Origin: Elusimicrobiota bacterium
GTDB taxonomy: Bacteria; Elusimicrobiota; Elusimicrobia; Elusimicrobiales; UBA9959
Reading direction: 5' to 3'
NCBI GenBank assembly: GCA_003450815.1
Contig: DMES01000016.1
Coordinates: 1 to 31,996, forward strand
Length of the DNA: 31,996 nt
In this document: in pieces, positions 24,077 to 31,141 of the stretch
How the letters are laid out: the number at the start of each line of letters is the position of its first letter
How positions within the stretch are numbered: position 1 is the first letter of the stretch
Translations under genes and position numbers: made by a program
The notes under the pieces: generated by a model
What the model was told of the DNA's origin: nothing
The model's input: the letters and a program-made list of their open reading frames with translations, nothing else
The model's database searches: none

Positions 24077-24883
24077 TTACCTGGTTTCCGGCTTGAAAGC
24101 CCTGTAAACTCCGATTATCACGCCTGTAAGGGCGTATATGGAGAAAAAAGTGAACAAGGCGTCCTGCGGACAGTATACGATAAGCGAAACCACCGCCAGT
24201 ATCAGAAGCATGCCTTTGACCGAATTCGGTTTAAACACATTGCCCTGTTTAAAAGCCGCGTATGGCACGGAAGAAACCATTAAAAGCGCAAGCGCAATCA
24301 TGATGAATGGAATTACACCGTAAATGAAAGGCATCTGGTTCATCACTAGTTTTATGCTGCGCACCCCTCCGCCTGCCTCAAGCATGCTGTAAGCCAGTAC
24401 AAAGGAAACCAGTATACCTGCGGCCGCAGGTATGGGCAGGCCCTGAAAGAATTGTTTGGAACTGCCTCCAAAATGCGATTTAACATTATACCGGGCAAGC
24501 CGCAAAGCTCCGCAAAGCACATATAAAAAGGTCACCGGATACGCCCAAAAACCATAATCTTTCAGCACAAAATTATAAATGAGATAGGCCGGAGCGATTC
24601 CGAACGAAATCCAGTCGGAAAGGGAATCTATTTCCACTCCAAAGGAACTTTCACCGTGCACCAGGCGGGCTATGCGCCCGTCCAGCATATCCATAAAATA
24701 GGAAAACATAATAAACCAGGCCGCCGGCACATAGTGCCCGTCCGAAGCCGCCAGTATGGAAAAAAAACCGGCCGCCATATTCGCGATGGTAAACAAAGAG
24801 GGCAGGACCACGGCCCCTGTTTTTTTTATTTTGGCCAGGTCAAGTTTTCCCTGCGTATTTTGAATTGCGTTATTTTCTTCCAT
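24077..24883 (-). CDS. pssA: CDP-diacylglycerol--serine O-phosphatidyltransferase
   Basis: This integral membrane enzyme makes phosphatidylserine from CDP-diacylglycerol and serine. The CDP-alcohol phosphotransferase motif is complete: D65, D68-G69-x2-A72-R73-x8-G82-x3-D86-x3-D90. Several hydrophobic segments follow, consistent with six to eight membrane helices. The length of 268 is typical of the Gram-positive/archaeal-type enzyme. AAGGA lies seven bases before the ATG. It lies downstream of psd, so the two make phosphatidylethanolamine together; a word-repeat element occupies the 137-base gap. Confidence 0.94.
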   Translation of the reverse strand: MEENNAIQNTQGKLDLAKIKKTGAVVLPSLFTIANMAAGFFSILAASDGHYVPAAWFIMFSYFMDMLDGRIARLVHGESSFGVEIDSLSDWISFGIAPAYLIYNFVLKDYGFWAYPVTFLYVLCGALRLARYNVKSHFGGSSKQFFQGLPIPAAAGILVSFVLAYSMLEAGGGVRSIKLVMNQMPFIYGVIPFIMIALALLMVSSVPYAAFKQGNVFKPNSVKGMLLILAVVSLIVYCPQDALFTFFSIYALTGVIIGVYRAFKPETR

Positions 24884-24913
24884 ATTAAAATCCTTAACTT
24901 ACCAAAGGATTTT

Positions 24914-24994
24914 GTGATTACACGGATTAGGCAGGATTACACAGATCACTATACATCACTAATCTGCGTAATCCACTTTAATCGGAGTAATCAC
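24914..24994. repeat. Word-repeat inverted element (GATTACAC word)
   Basis: The left arm is GTGATTACACGGATTAGGCA followed by another GATTACACAGAT. The right arm is ATCTGCGTAATCC and CGGAGTAATCAC. The word is shared with the element at 20-101. It lies between psd and pssA. Confidence 0.8.
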
Positions 24995-24995
24995 A

Positions 24996-25020
24996 GGGCT
25001 GCCAACTTCTCCGGCAGCCC
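24996..25020 (-). repeat. Compact hairpin overlapping the psd stop
   Basis: GGGCTGCC (24996-25003) and GGCAGCCC (25013-25020) form an 8-bp stem that, on the minus strand, begins immediately after the psd TAG. It is followed by the GTGATTAC word, the same module order as after ftsZ. Confidence 0.75.
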
Positions 25021-25647
25021 CTACCAAAGCCCCAGTATAGTTTCGCCGCCGGCCACTTTGTCTCCCGGTTTTACCAGCACCCGTGCGGAGCCCGGAAGGT
25101 AAACAGCCACCTGTGACCCGAAATAGATCATGCCTATTTTCTGCGAAGTTTTAACTTCCTCCCCCTCGCGGACATAACAGGCTATCCGGCGGGCTATTGA
25201 ACCTGTTATCTGCTCCACGGCGAATTTGCGGCCCGATGAGTCCGAAAACCGCATCAGGTTCCTCTCATTTTTAGCGGCTTCAGGTTTATAGGCTACGGCA
25301 AAACTTCCTTTTGAGTATTTAACGCTTTCAACTTTGGCGTTAGCCGGAGCGCGCTGTATATGGACATTAAAAATGGAAAGGAAAATGCGCACTACTGTCA
25401 CATCGGGGTTATCTTCCACACCCACGCTCATCACCGTGCCGTCCGCAGGGCAGGCGATTTCTCCCGGAGGGAACACTTTATCGCGCTCAGGGTCCCTGAA
25501 AAAGTAAGCCGAAAAAGCCGAAAAGACAAATCCAAGCACAAGGGCCGGTACGCCGAGCCACTTAACCCAGACTGAAATTACGCCTCCGGCCGCCGCCACG
25601 GCTATACCGGTCACTATTAATTTGACCCCTTCAGGTGAAATTCCCAT
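25021..25647 (-). CDS. psd: Phosphatidylserine decarboxylase
   Basis: This pyruvoyl enzyme converts phosphatidylserine to phosphatidylethanolamine. At 208 residues it belongs to the short (PS_decarb_rel) class. Two hydrophobic segments are at about 8-28 and 32-50. The triad residues are D69 (PADG), H96 (NVHIQR) and S178, and the self-cleavage site is G177-S178 in YFGSQVAVYLP. The more usual LGST/GSR reads FGSQ here. AAGGAG lies eight bases before the ATG. It is upstream of pssA in the same direction. Confidence 0.93.
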   Translation of the reverse strand: MGISPEGVKLIVTGIAVAAAGGVISVWVKWLGVPALVLGFVFSAFSAYFFRDPERDKVFPPGEIACPADGTVMSVGVEDNPDVTVVRIFLSIFNVHIQRAPANAKVESVKYSKGSFAVAYKPEAAKNERNLMRFSDSSGRKFAVEQITGSIARRIACYVREGEEVKTSQKIGMIYFGSQVAVYLPGSARVLVKPGDKVAGGETILGLW

Positions 25648-25711
25648 GATAAAATCTCCTTAGAAATTCAGATTACGGTTAAAATTCACTTCTATACTTG
25701 GTTCAATTAAG

Positions 25712-25795
25712 TGGGCATGGTGGGACTCGAACCCACACGGCCTTGCGGCCAACGGATTTTAAGTCCGTCGCGTCTACCAGTTCCGCCACAAGCCC
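25712..25795 (-). tRNA. tRNA-Leu (anticodon UAA)
   Basis: This is a class II tRNA with a long variable arm (GGCCGCAAGGCC). On the minus strand the acceptor stem GGGCTTG pairs with CATGCCC, with one T-T mismatch at the fifth pair, and discriminator A. The anticodon arm is ACGGA-CTTAAAA-TCCGT, giving UAA. The T-arm is GTGGG-TTCGAGT-CCCAC. The CCA end is not encoded. No obvious promoter was found upstream. Confidence 0.93.
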
Positions 25796-25910
25796 TTACA
25801 AACGACTCGCCCGCTACTTCAGTGGGCACCCGCCATGGGACAAATCCACTTGAAATAAATCTCTAACCCGGGCTTTTCTTACAGCTGAAAGTAAAACCAA
25901 TTTTACCATT

Positions 25911-26339
25911 TTACCTTTCGCCTTTTCTTAATTCATTTTCACAGAGGCGGAAAAAAGCGTCGCAGGGCAGGCTTTTTATTCCGTCCAGGGCCGCCTTGTC
26001 CCGTATCCCACGGTCCGAGGTTACAATAACAGCCCTTGTGCCTTCCATTTGCAGAAAATAGGCCCGCTCAAGCAGAATATCGTCCGCATTACCCTCATCT
26101 GAGAAATAGATATTTATTGACGGCCCGGCGGAGGCGCCTACCGGCCTGAATCCGCCGTCAAAAACTACCCTGAAGCATGAAGCCCTTAAAGGCTCAGTGC
26201 GCGCGGCTTCGCCAAGCCAATAAAGGAATTCCTTTTCAAGCGCGTCCGATTTCACGCCCTCCCGGCCAGACCAGAAACTGCGGGAAAAATTTGAGCCGTC
26301 AATAAGATAAACCGTGGGTTTTGAAGAAATTTTTTTCAC
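25911..26339 (-). CDS. NYN/PIN-like nuclease domain protein (YacP-like)
   Basis: It is probably an RNase of the NYN fold. It shows acidic motifs in order: VYLIDGSNF, VVFDGGFRP, SDEGNADDILLERA and VIVTSDRGIRD. These are the metal-binding aspartates of NYN/PIN domains and resemble YacP/Rae1-type proteins. The preferred start is the GTG at 26339, which overlaps the upstream gene's TGA (GTGA) and begins just before the domain (about 142 residues). A GTG at 26408 would add 23 residues overlapping the neighbour. Neither has a strong ribosome site. It is co-transcribed with the exported protein upstream; the functional link is unclear. Confidence 0.75.
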   Translation of the reverse strand: MKKISSKPTVYLIDGSNFSRSFWSGREGVKSDALEKEFLYWLGEAARTEPLRASCFRVVFDGGFRPVGASAGPSINIYFSDEGNADDILLERAYFLQMEGTRAVIVTSDRGIRDKAALDGIKSLPCDAFFRLCENELRKGER

Positions 26340-26992
26340 TGTTTTTTTAATTGCTGCCTGTGCAGTGTTATTCCAAATCTTATACCACGCGTTCTGGCGC
26401 CGGCGCACATCAGCACAGGAAAGGGGGTAAAATCGTTTTCATTAAAAGCGGCAGCGCAAAACGCTCCCGCGGCGCCGGAAAGCTCCGCCTGCGACTGAAA
26501 ATATAACGCGGGACACGAACCAATGGCGCTGTCCGCGACTGTGACACTGGCCTGTCGCGGGCCTCTGACGCTGTCCGCGACTGAAGATTTAGCAGCGGCA
26601 TAAGGACAAAGCGCGTAAAAATCCAGCTTCAGCGACAATTCCTTCTCCTCCGGGAGACTGAATATTTCCTTCACCGCTATGTGCCGTGCCTGGCCGGGAT
26701 ACTGCGGCAAAGACAGTTCAAAAGCGATGGTCCGGTTTGTAAGCAACGGCAAAGGAATAGCGCAAGGTTCGGAGGAGCAATCCTGCGACCACACCGACAC
26801 ATACCCATTTAATGGAAGTGTAACCGTCTGCCCATCCCGTTCCTCCGAATCCGTAAAAGCGGGCCCCGCCAGCCCTTCCAGGAAAGAATCCGGCGGTTGT
26901 TCCTCCGCTCGGAAGGATGCTGCCTGGATGCCGTTGCCGGCCATCCCCCATTGAACTAGGAAAAAAGAGAAAACGAACAGCGATGTTTTCAT
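26336..26992 (-). CDS. Putative exported protein with a translated repeat
   Basis: This is a 218-residue protein with a signal peptide (KTSLFVFSFFLVQWGMAGNG, cleavage probably near IQAAS). The mature part is predicted beta-rich with scattered cysteines; no known family is recognised. Residues about 137-156 (SSVADSVRGP...VTVADSAIGS) contain a duplicated VADS unit encoded by a dispersed repeat also found after metG. The ATG lies eight bases from a perfect TATAAT and has no ribosome site. It is divergent from the phosphohexomutase and overlaps the NYN-domain gene by four bases. Confidence 0.65.
   Translation of the reverse strand: MKTSLFVFSFFLVQWGMAGNGIQAASFRAEEQPPDSFLEGLAGPAFTDSEERDGQTVTLPLNGYVSVWSQDCSSEPCAIPLPLLTNRTIAFELSLPQYPGQARHIAVKEIFSLPEEKELSLKLDFYALCPYAAAKSSVADSVRGPRQASVTVADSAIGSCPALYFQSQAELSGAAGAFCAAAFNENDFTPFPVLMCAGARTRGIRFGITLHRQQLKKQ
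26527..26583. repeat. Direct repeat and dispersed repeat within a gene
   Basis: CGCTGTCCGCGACTG occurs at 26527-26541 and again at 26569-26583, a period of 42 bases (14 codons). Between them lies TGTGACACTGGCCTGT, identical to 23286-23301. The host frame stays open. Confidence 0.8.
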
Positions 26993-27000
26993 ATATCTAA

Positions 27001-27006
27001 ATTATA
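27001..27006 (-). promoter_or_regulatory. Putative -10 of the exported-protein gene
   Basis: TATAAT on the minus strand lies eight bases before the ATG at 26992, implying transcription starts at or next to the start codon. Confidence 0.4.
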
Positions 27007-27098
27007 TATTACAAAATAAGCAGGCTTGGCAGACTTCGGAAAACGACCACGAATCTAAAAACGAGCGGTTTGTTCCTTGTAAACTTAACAGTTATTTT

Positions 27099-27127
27099 TT
27101 GCTTTAAACGGCCTTTTTTGCTATATT
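27099..27127 (+). promoter_or_regulatory. Promoter of the phosphohexomutase (leaderless configuration)
   Basis: TTGCTT (27099-27104), a 17-base spacer, and TATATT (27122-27127) preceded by TGC form an extended -10 promoter. The ATG is seven bases after the -10. There is no ribosome site. Confidence 0.5.
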
Positions 27128-27134
27128 TCAATCT

Positions 27135-28631
27135 ATGCTAAACACAAATATCAAATTCGGCACTTCCGGCTGGAGAGCCGTTATCGCCGATGATTTCAAC
27201 ATACAGAATCTGCGCAGAATCGCCCACGCTGTGGCCGAACATGTTAAAGAAAGCAGGGAATACGGCTTCAGGGGCGAAGAATACCTCTTAAACCTTAAAA
27301 GATCCGCCGGACCGGCGCCCGAAACACCGCATATAATCATCGGTTACGACACCCGCTACCTCTCCGAGGATTTCGCAAGAATCACGGCGGAAGTTTTCGC
27401 CGCTGAAAACATAAGCGCGGTAATTTCGGACATAGAAACCCCTACCCCCGCTGTGGCCTGGATGGTTATTAAAACAAAAGCTGTGGGCGGCGTGATGATA
27501 ACAGCAAGCCACAACCCGGCACATTACAACGGTTTTAAATGGACCCCTTACTGGGGCGGGCCGGCAACTCCTGAAGTAACGAACGACCTGGAGGCCAGAA
27601 CAGGTTCCCTGACGCTCGCGGAAGTGGACAAGTATATGCCATTTGAGCGGGGCTTGTCAGCCGGCATAATAAGGGAAGAGGACTTCCACTCCGATTATAT
27701 GAAGCAGCTCTACTCGCTGCTTGACGATAAAGCCATAAAAAAAGCGGGGCTGAAAGTGGCGGTAGATTCGGTAAACGGCGCAGCCAGGACCTATCTTCGC
27801 CCGATGCTGGAAAAACTAGGCGCGAAAACTCTGGGCTTGAGGGAAGAACGCGATGTGCTCTTTGGCGGGCGGTCCCCCGACACCGAAGCTGAAAACCTTG
27901 TTTCCTTAAGCGCCGCCGTGGTGAAGAACAAATGCCACCTGGGCCTCGCCTGCGACGGTGACGCAGACCGTTTCGGCATTATTGACTGCGACGGCACCTG
28001 GATATCGCCGAACCTTGTACTGGGACTGGCCCTTGAGCACCTTGTAAAAAACCGCGGCCTTAAAGGTAAAGTCGCCCGCTCGGTAATGACCTCTCATTTT
28101 GTGGATTCCATAGCCAAATATTACAGCCTTGAGGTCAGGGAAACCGCTGTCGGTTTTAAATATATAGGGAACCTTCTTCGCACCGGCCAGTACCTGATAG
28201 GCGGAGAGGAATCCGGCGGACTATCCATCATGAACCATGTGCCGGAAAAAGACGGTCTGCTTGCCTGCCTGCTGATGGCTGAAATGGTTGCCTGGGAAGG
28301 GAAATCCATAAAGCGTATTTTGTCCGACCTGAATAAAAAAGTCGGCACTTTCGTCAATTCCAGGGTGAATCTGCGTCTTGGCGCCGGCTCACATATGGAA
28401 AGCCTGGTGGAAAAGCTGAAAGCCAACCCGCCGCTCGAGCTTGCCGGGGGCTCGGTATGGCGCATAGACCACACCGACGGCTTCAAGTTTATCCTGAAGG
28501 ACGGCAGCTGGCTTGGTTTACGGCCATCCGGCACCGAGCCGCTGGTGCGCGTTTACGCCGAGGCGCCAACCAAGGTGAAAATGGATACCCTGCTCGAATC
28601 AGGCAAAAAAATAATCAGCGGAAAGTTTTAA
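27135..28631 (+). CDS. Phosphoglucomutase/phosphomannomutase family enzyme
   Basis: This alpha-D-phosphohexomutase interconverts sugar 1- and 6-phosphates. It carries the phosphoserine loop TASHNP (S125), the metal loop DGDADR (D274, D276, D278), the sugar-specificity loop GGEESGG (356-362) and the phosphate loop RPSGTEP (about 463-469). The GGEESGG loop suits glucose or mannose substrates; the exact substrate is not resolved. The length of 498 is in range. The segment at about 36-65 (between the first helix and GYDTR) looks longer than usual. It has its own promoter and a 15-bp hairpin at the stop. Confidence 0.93.
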   Translation: MLNTNIKFGTSGWRAVIADDFNIQNLRRIAHAVAEHVKESREYGFRGEEYLLNLKRSAGPAPETPHIIIGYDTRYLSEDFARITAEVFAAENISAVISDIETPTPAVAWMVIKTKAVGGVMITASHNPAHYNGFKWTPYWGGPATPEVTNDLEARTGSLTLAEVDKYMPFERGLSAGIIREEDFHSDYMKQLYSLLDDKAIKKAGLKVAVDSVNGAARTYLRPMLEKLGAKTLGLREERDVLFGGRSPDTEAENLVSLSAAVVKNKCHLGLACDGDADRFGIIDCDGTWISPNLVLGLALEHLVKNRGLKGKVARSVMTSHFVDSIAKYYSLEVRETAVGFKYIGNLLRTGQYLIGGEESGGLSIMNHVPEKDGLLACLLMAEMVAWEGKSIKRILSDLNKKVGTFVNSRVNLRLGAGSHMESLVEKLKANPPLELAGGSVWRIDHTDGFKFILKDGSWLGLRPSGTEPLVRVYAEAPTKVKMDTLLESGKKIISGKF

Positions 28632-28672
28632 CCTGAAAAATCACCCGCTGAAATAAAGGGTGATTTTTCAGG
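28632..28672 (+). repeat. 15-bp hairpin directly after the phosphohexomutase stop
   Basis: CCTGAAAAATCACCC (28632-28646) and its exact complement (28658-28672) flank an 11-base loop. The stem starts with the base after TAA. It is followed by GTCC rather than a U-tract, as after nrdJ (CAGGTCC). Confidence 0.8.
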
Positions 28673-28740
28673 TCCGGGGATGAATTTACCGGACTGCCGG
28701 AGTGTAAACCAAGAACTAAAGTTAGGAGACAACAACATAT

Positions 28741-30024
28741 ATGGACGCTAAAATAAAAAAAGTCATCGCCAGGGAAATACTGGATTCAAGAGGCTTCCCC
28801 ACTGTGGAAGCGGATGTTTATCTTTCAAACGGCGCTTTTGGCCGCGCGGCGGTGCCTAGCGGGGCTTCCACCGGCTCGCATGAAGCCCTTGAAATGCGCG
28901 ACGGCGGAAAACGCTACATGGGAAAAGGCGTGGGAAAAGCGGTTGAGAATGTAAATAAGCTGATCGCTCCCGATATCACAGGCCTCAAAGCCGACCCGCA
29001 AAGAATAGACGGCCTTATGCTCGAACTTGACGGCACTCAGGCCAAAACCAAGCTTGGGGCAAACGCCATACTGTCTGTTTCCATGGCGCTGGCGCGCGCG
29101 GCCGCCGCCTCGGCAAAACTTCCGCTTTACGCCTATATACGAAAAGCCTACACCCTTAAAGAAAAGGACTTTATTCTGCCCACGCCGATGCTTAACATAA
29201 TAAACGGAGGCAAGCACGCCGACTCCGGCATAAGCGTGCAGGAATTTATGATAGTGCCAACGGGCGCCTCAAGTTTTACCGAAGCCATAAGGATGTCTTC
29301 GGAAATATATCATACCCTTAAGGCGCTGCTCGCAAAAGGCGGCTATACCGTGGCCGTCGGAGACGAAGGCGGCTTCGCTCCCAGGATATTCACCCATGAA
29401 TCGGTGCTTGAAACCATAGTGGAAGCGATAAAAGGCGCGGGATACACTACCAAAGAAGTGCAGATAGGCATTGATTCCGCCGCCAGCGAATTCTATCAGA
29501 ATAGCAGCTATGTTTTTGAAGGCTCAAACCTCAGCCACCAGGAATTGACAGCCAAATACACGGAGTGGAGAAAGAACTTCCCCATAATCTCCTACGAAGA
29601 CCCGCTGGCTGAAGATGACTGGGAAGGCTGGGAGCATCTCTCAAAGCAGCTGACTAAAAAAGCGCTTGTGATAGGCGACGACATTTTCGTCACTAACCCC
29701 GAACGCCTGAAGAAAGGCATAGAAGAGGGCGTTGCCAACTCCATATTGATAAAATTGAACCAGATAGGCTCGCTTACCGAAACCGTACGCGTTATTGAAC
29801 AGGCCCACAAAGCGGGCTACGCCACCGTTATTTCGCACCGTTCGGGCGAGACGGAAGATTCTTTCATAGCGGACCTGGCCGTGGCCACCAATGCCGGCGC
29901 CATTAAAACCGGCGCACCCTGCCGCTCGGAACGCAATTGCAAGTACAACCAGCTCATCCGCATAGAGGAAGAGCTGGGCAAAAAAGCGAAGTACGCCAAA
30001 GACATGATATTCAAGTTCAAGTGA
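28741..30024 (+). CDS. eno: Enolase
   Basis: It converts 2-phosphoglycerate to phosphoenolpyruvate in glycolysis. N-terminal AREILDSRGFPTVEADV and GASTGSHEALEMRDG (substrate loop) are typical. K338 (ILIKLNQIGS) is the catalytic base, and SHRSGETED (H366) closes the active site. Metal ligands lie in the GIDSAASEF and SYEDPLAEDDW segments. The length of 427 is normal. AGGAG lies about 12 bases before the ATG, a long spacing. It precedes ftsB, a widespread linkage. Confidence 0.97.
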   Translation: MDAKIKKVIAREILDSRGFPTVEADVYLSNGAFGRAAVPSGASTGSHEALEMRDGGKRYMGKGVGKAVENVNKLIAPDITGLKADPQRIDGLMLELDGTQAKTKLGANAILSVSMALARAAAASAKLPLYAYIRKAYTLKEKDFILPTPMLNIINGGKHADSGISVQEFMIVPTGASSFTEAIRMSSEIYHTLKALLAKGGYTVAVGDEGGFAPRIFTHESVLETIVEAIKGAGYTTKEVQIGIDSAASEFYQNSSYVFEGSNLSHQELTAKYTEWRKNFPIISYEDPLAEDDWEGWEHLSKQLTKKALVIGDDIFVTNPERLKKGIEEGVANSILIKLNQIGSLTETVRVIEQAHKAGYATVISHRSGETEDSFIADLAVATNAGAIKTGAPCRSERNCKYNQLIRIEEELGKKAKYAKDMIFKFK

Positions 30025-30028
30025 AGAC

Positions 30029-30124
30029 AGGGTATAGGGGTTAGGGGATAGGGGATAGGGTATAGGGTGCAGAGATACGGAACTCCTTAAAACCCTATAC
30101 CCTATCCCCTCTACCCTACACCCT
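30029..30124. repeat. Word-repeat inverted element (GGGTATAG word)
   Basis: The left arm (30029-30068) is tandem AGGGTATAGGGG/TTAGGGGATA copies. The core holds GGAACTCCTTA. The right arm (30091-30124) is CCCTATACCC/CTATCCCC copies. It starts right after the enolase TGA and ends about 10 bases before the ftsB ATG. Confidence 0.85.
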
Positions 30125-30134
30125 CTCTGTTCTT

Positions 30135-30419
30135 ATGCGCCGCCTCAAAAAAAACATCAGGTATTTTATTTTGGCAGCCCTTGCGCTGACCGTGCTTAGC
30201 AGCCGCGGACTACGGAACCTGGTCAAGAATTACCTGGAATACCGGCGTCTTGAACGCCGCCAGATCGAGCTTAAATTGGAGCGCATAAAGCTTGAGGAAA
30301 ACCTGAAAACAGTAAAGAACAGCGCCTATATTGAGCAGGCGGCAAGAAAGGAATTGGGGCTGGCCAGAACAGGAGAACTTGAATACCGTTTCCCCCCGCC
30401 AAAAGAGAGTGATAAGTGA
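30135..30419 (+). CDS. ftsB: FtsB/DivIC-family septum formation protein
   Basis: This is a small bitopic divisome protein. The basic N-terminus (MRRLKKNIR) and one membrane helix (about 10-24) are followed by a coiled coil (about 30-65, YLEYRRLERRQIELKLERIK) and the DivIC-type end YIEQAARKELGLARTGELEY. The length of 94 fits. Its position after eno is common. It is expected to partner the FtsQ-like protein at 8.6-9.6 kb. No Shine-Dalgarno site is visible, as the word-repeat element occupies that space. Confidence 0.88.
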   Translation: MRRLKKNIRYFILAALALTVLSSRGLRNLVKNYLEYRRLERRQIELKLERIKLEENLKTVKNSAYIEQAARKELGLARTGELEYRFPPPKESDK

Positions 30420-30420
30420 G

Positions 30421-30500
30421 GCAGAGGCTAGAGGCGAGGGGCTAGCGTAGAGGGTAAAAAATAAGGAACTCCTTCCCTAACCCCTAGCCCCTATACGCTA
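30421..30500. repeat. Word-repeat inverted element (GGGGCTAG word)
   Basis: The left arm GCTAGAGGCGAGGGGCTAGC, a core with AATAAGGAACTCCTT, and the right arm CCCTAACCCCTAGCCCCTAT lie between ftsB and the metallo-beta-lactamase-fold gene. The core matches that of 30029-30124 although the arm word differs. Confidence 0.8.
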
Positions 30501-30511
30501 ATCGCTGATTT

Positions 30512-31141
30512 ATGAGAATTGAACAACTTAAAGTCGGCCCGATGGATAATTTTTCATACCTTATATGGGATGAGACTTCTAAAGATGCCGCGGTGATTGA
30601 CCCGGCATGGGAAGGCGAAAAAATAGAAGACGCAATTTCAAAGAACGGGCTGGAACTGAAAATGGCGCTGCTTACTCACGCCCACCCGGACCATGTAAAC
30701 GCGCTGCCGCGCTTTGAGCTGAAATACCCTGGACTCCCCGTGTATCTGCACGAGTCAGACTTTTTTATTCTTGAGCGGGAGCCACAAAATTTAAAAAAAG
30801 CGCAAGACGGCGCCACGCTGCAAATTGGGCAGCTGAAAATAAAGATTATCCATACGCCAGGCCACACCCCTGGCTCGGCATGTTATCTGACGGACACGGC
30901 TGTTTTTACCGGCGACACGCTTTTTGTGGGCGAGTGCGGGCGGGTAGACCTGCCAGGCTCAAGCGCCGAGGCCCTTTATGAAAGCCTGCGCACTCTGGCC
31001 GCGCTTCCGCCCATGACCGTTATTTATCCGGGCCACTCCTACAACGGCGACACCTCCACCATAGGCGTTCAGAAAGATTACAACCTGTATCTCCAGCTTG
31101 CCTCAAAAAACAAAGCCGACTTCCTGAAGGCGGTAAAATGA
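30512..31141 (+). CDS. Metallo-beta-lactamase-fold hydrolase (glyoxalase II-like)
   Basis: This is a cytosolic binuclear metal hydrolase. The motif THAHPDH (H56, H58, D60, H61), H118 (GHTPGS), D135 (GDTLF) and H175 (PGHSY) give a complete glyoxalase II-type metal site. At 209 residues it lacks the C-terminal helical domain of classic GloB and resembles YcbL-type enzymes. Substrates may be hydroxyacyl-glutathione analogues or other thioesters. No ribosome site precedes the ATG. It overlaps the HAD gene by four bases (ATGA). Confidence 0.88.
   Translation: MRIEQLKVGPMDNFSYLIWDETSKDAAVIDPAWEGEKIEDAISKNGLELKMALLTHAHPDHVNALPRFELKYPGLPVYLHESDFFILEREPQNLKKAQDGATLQIGQLKIKIIHTPGHTPGSACYLTDTAVFTGDTLFVGECGRVDLPGSSAEALYESLRTLAALPPMTVIYPGHSYNGDTSTIGVQKDYNLYLQLASKNKADFLKAVK

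Noticed and set aside
25796..25910. Second tRNA or tRNA remnant suggested by a GTGGGCA-like segment near 25824
   Set aside because: Only a short stretch resembles the tRNA-Leu 3' end; no cloverleaf can be drawn.
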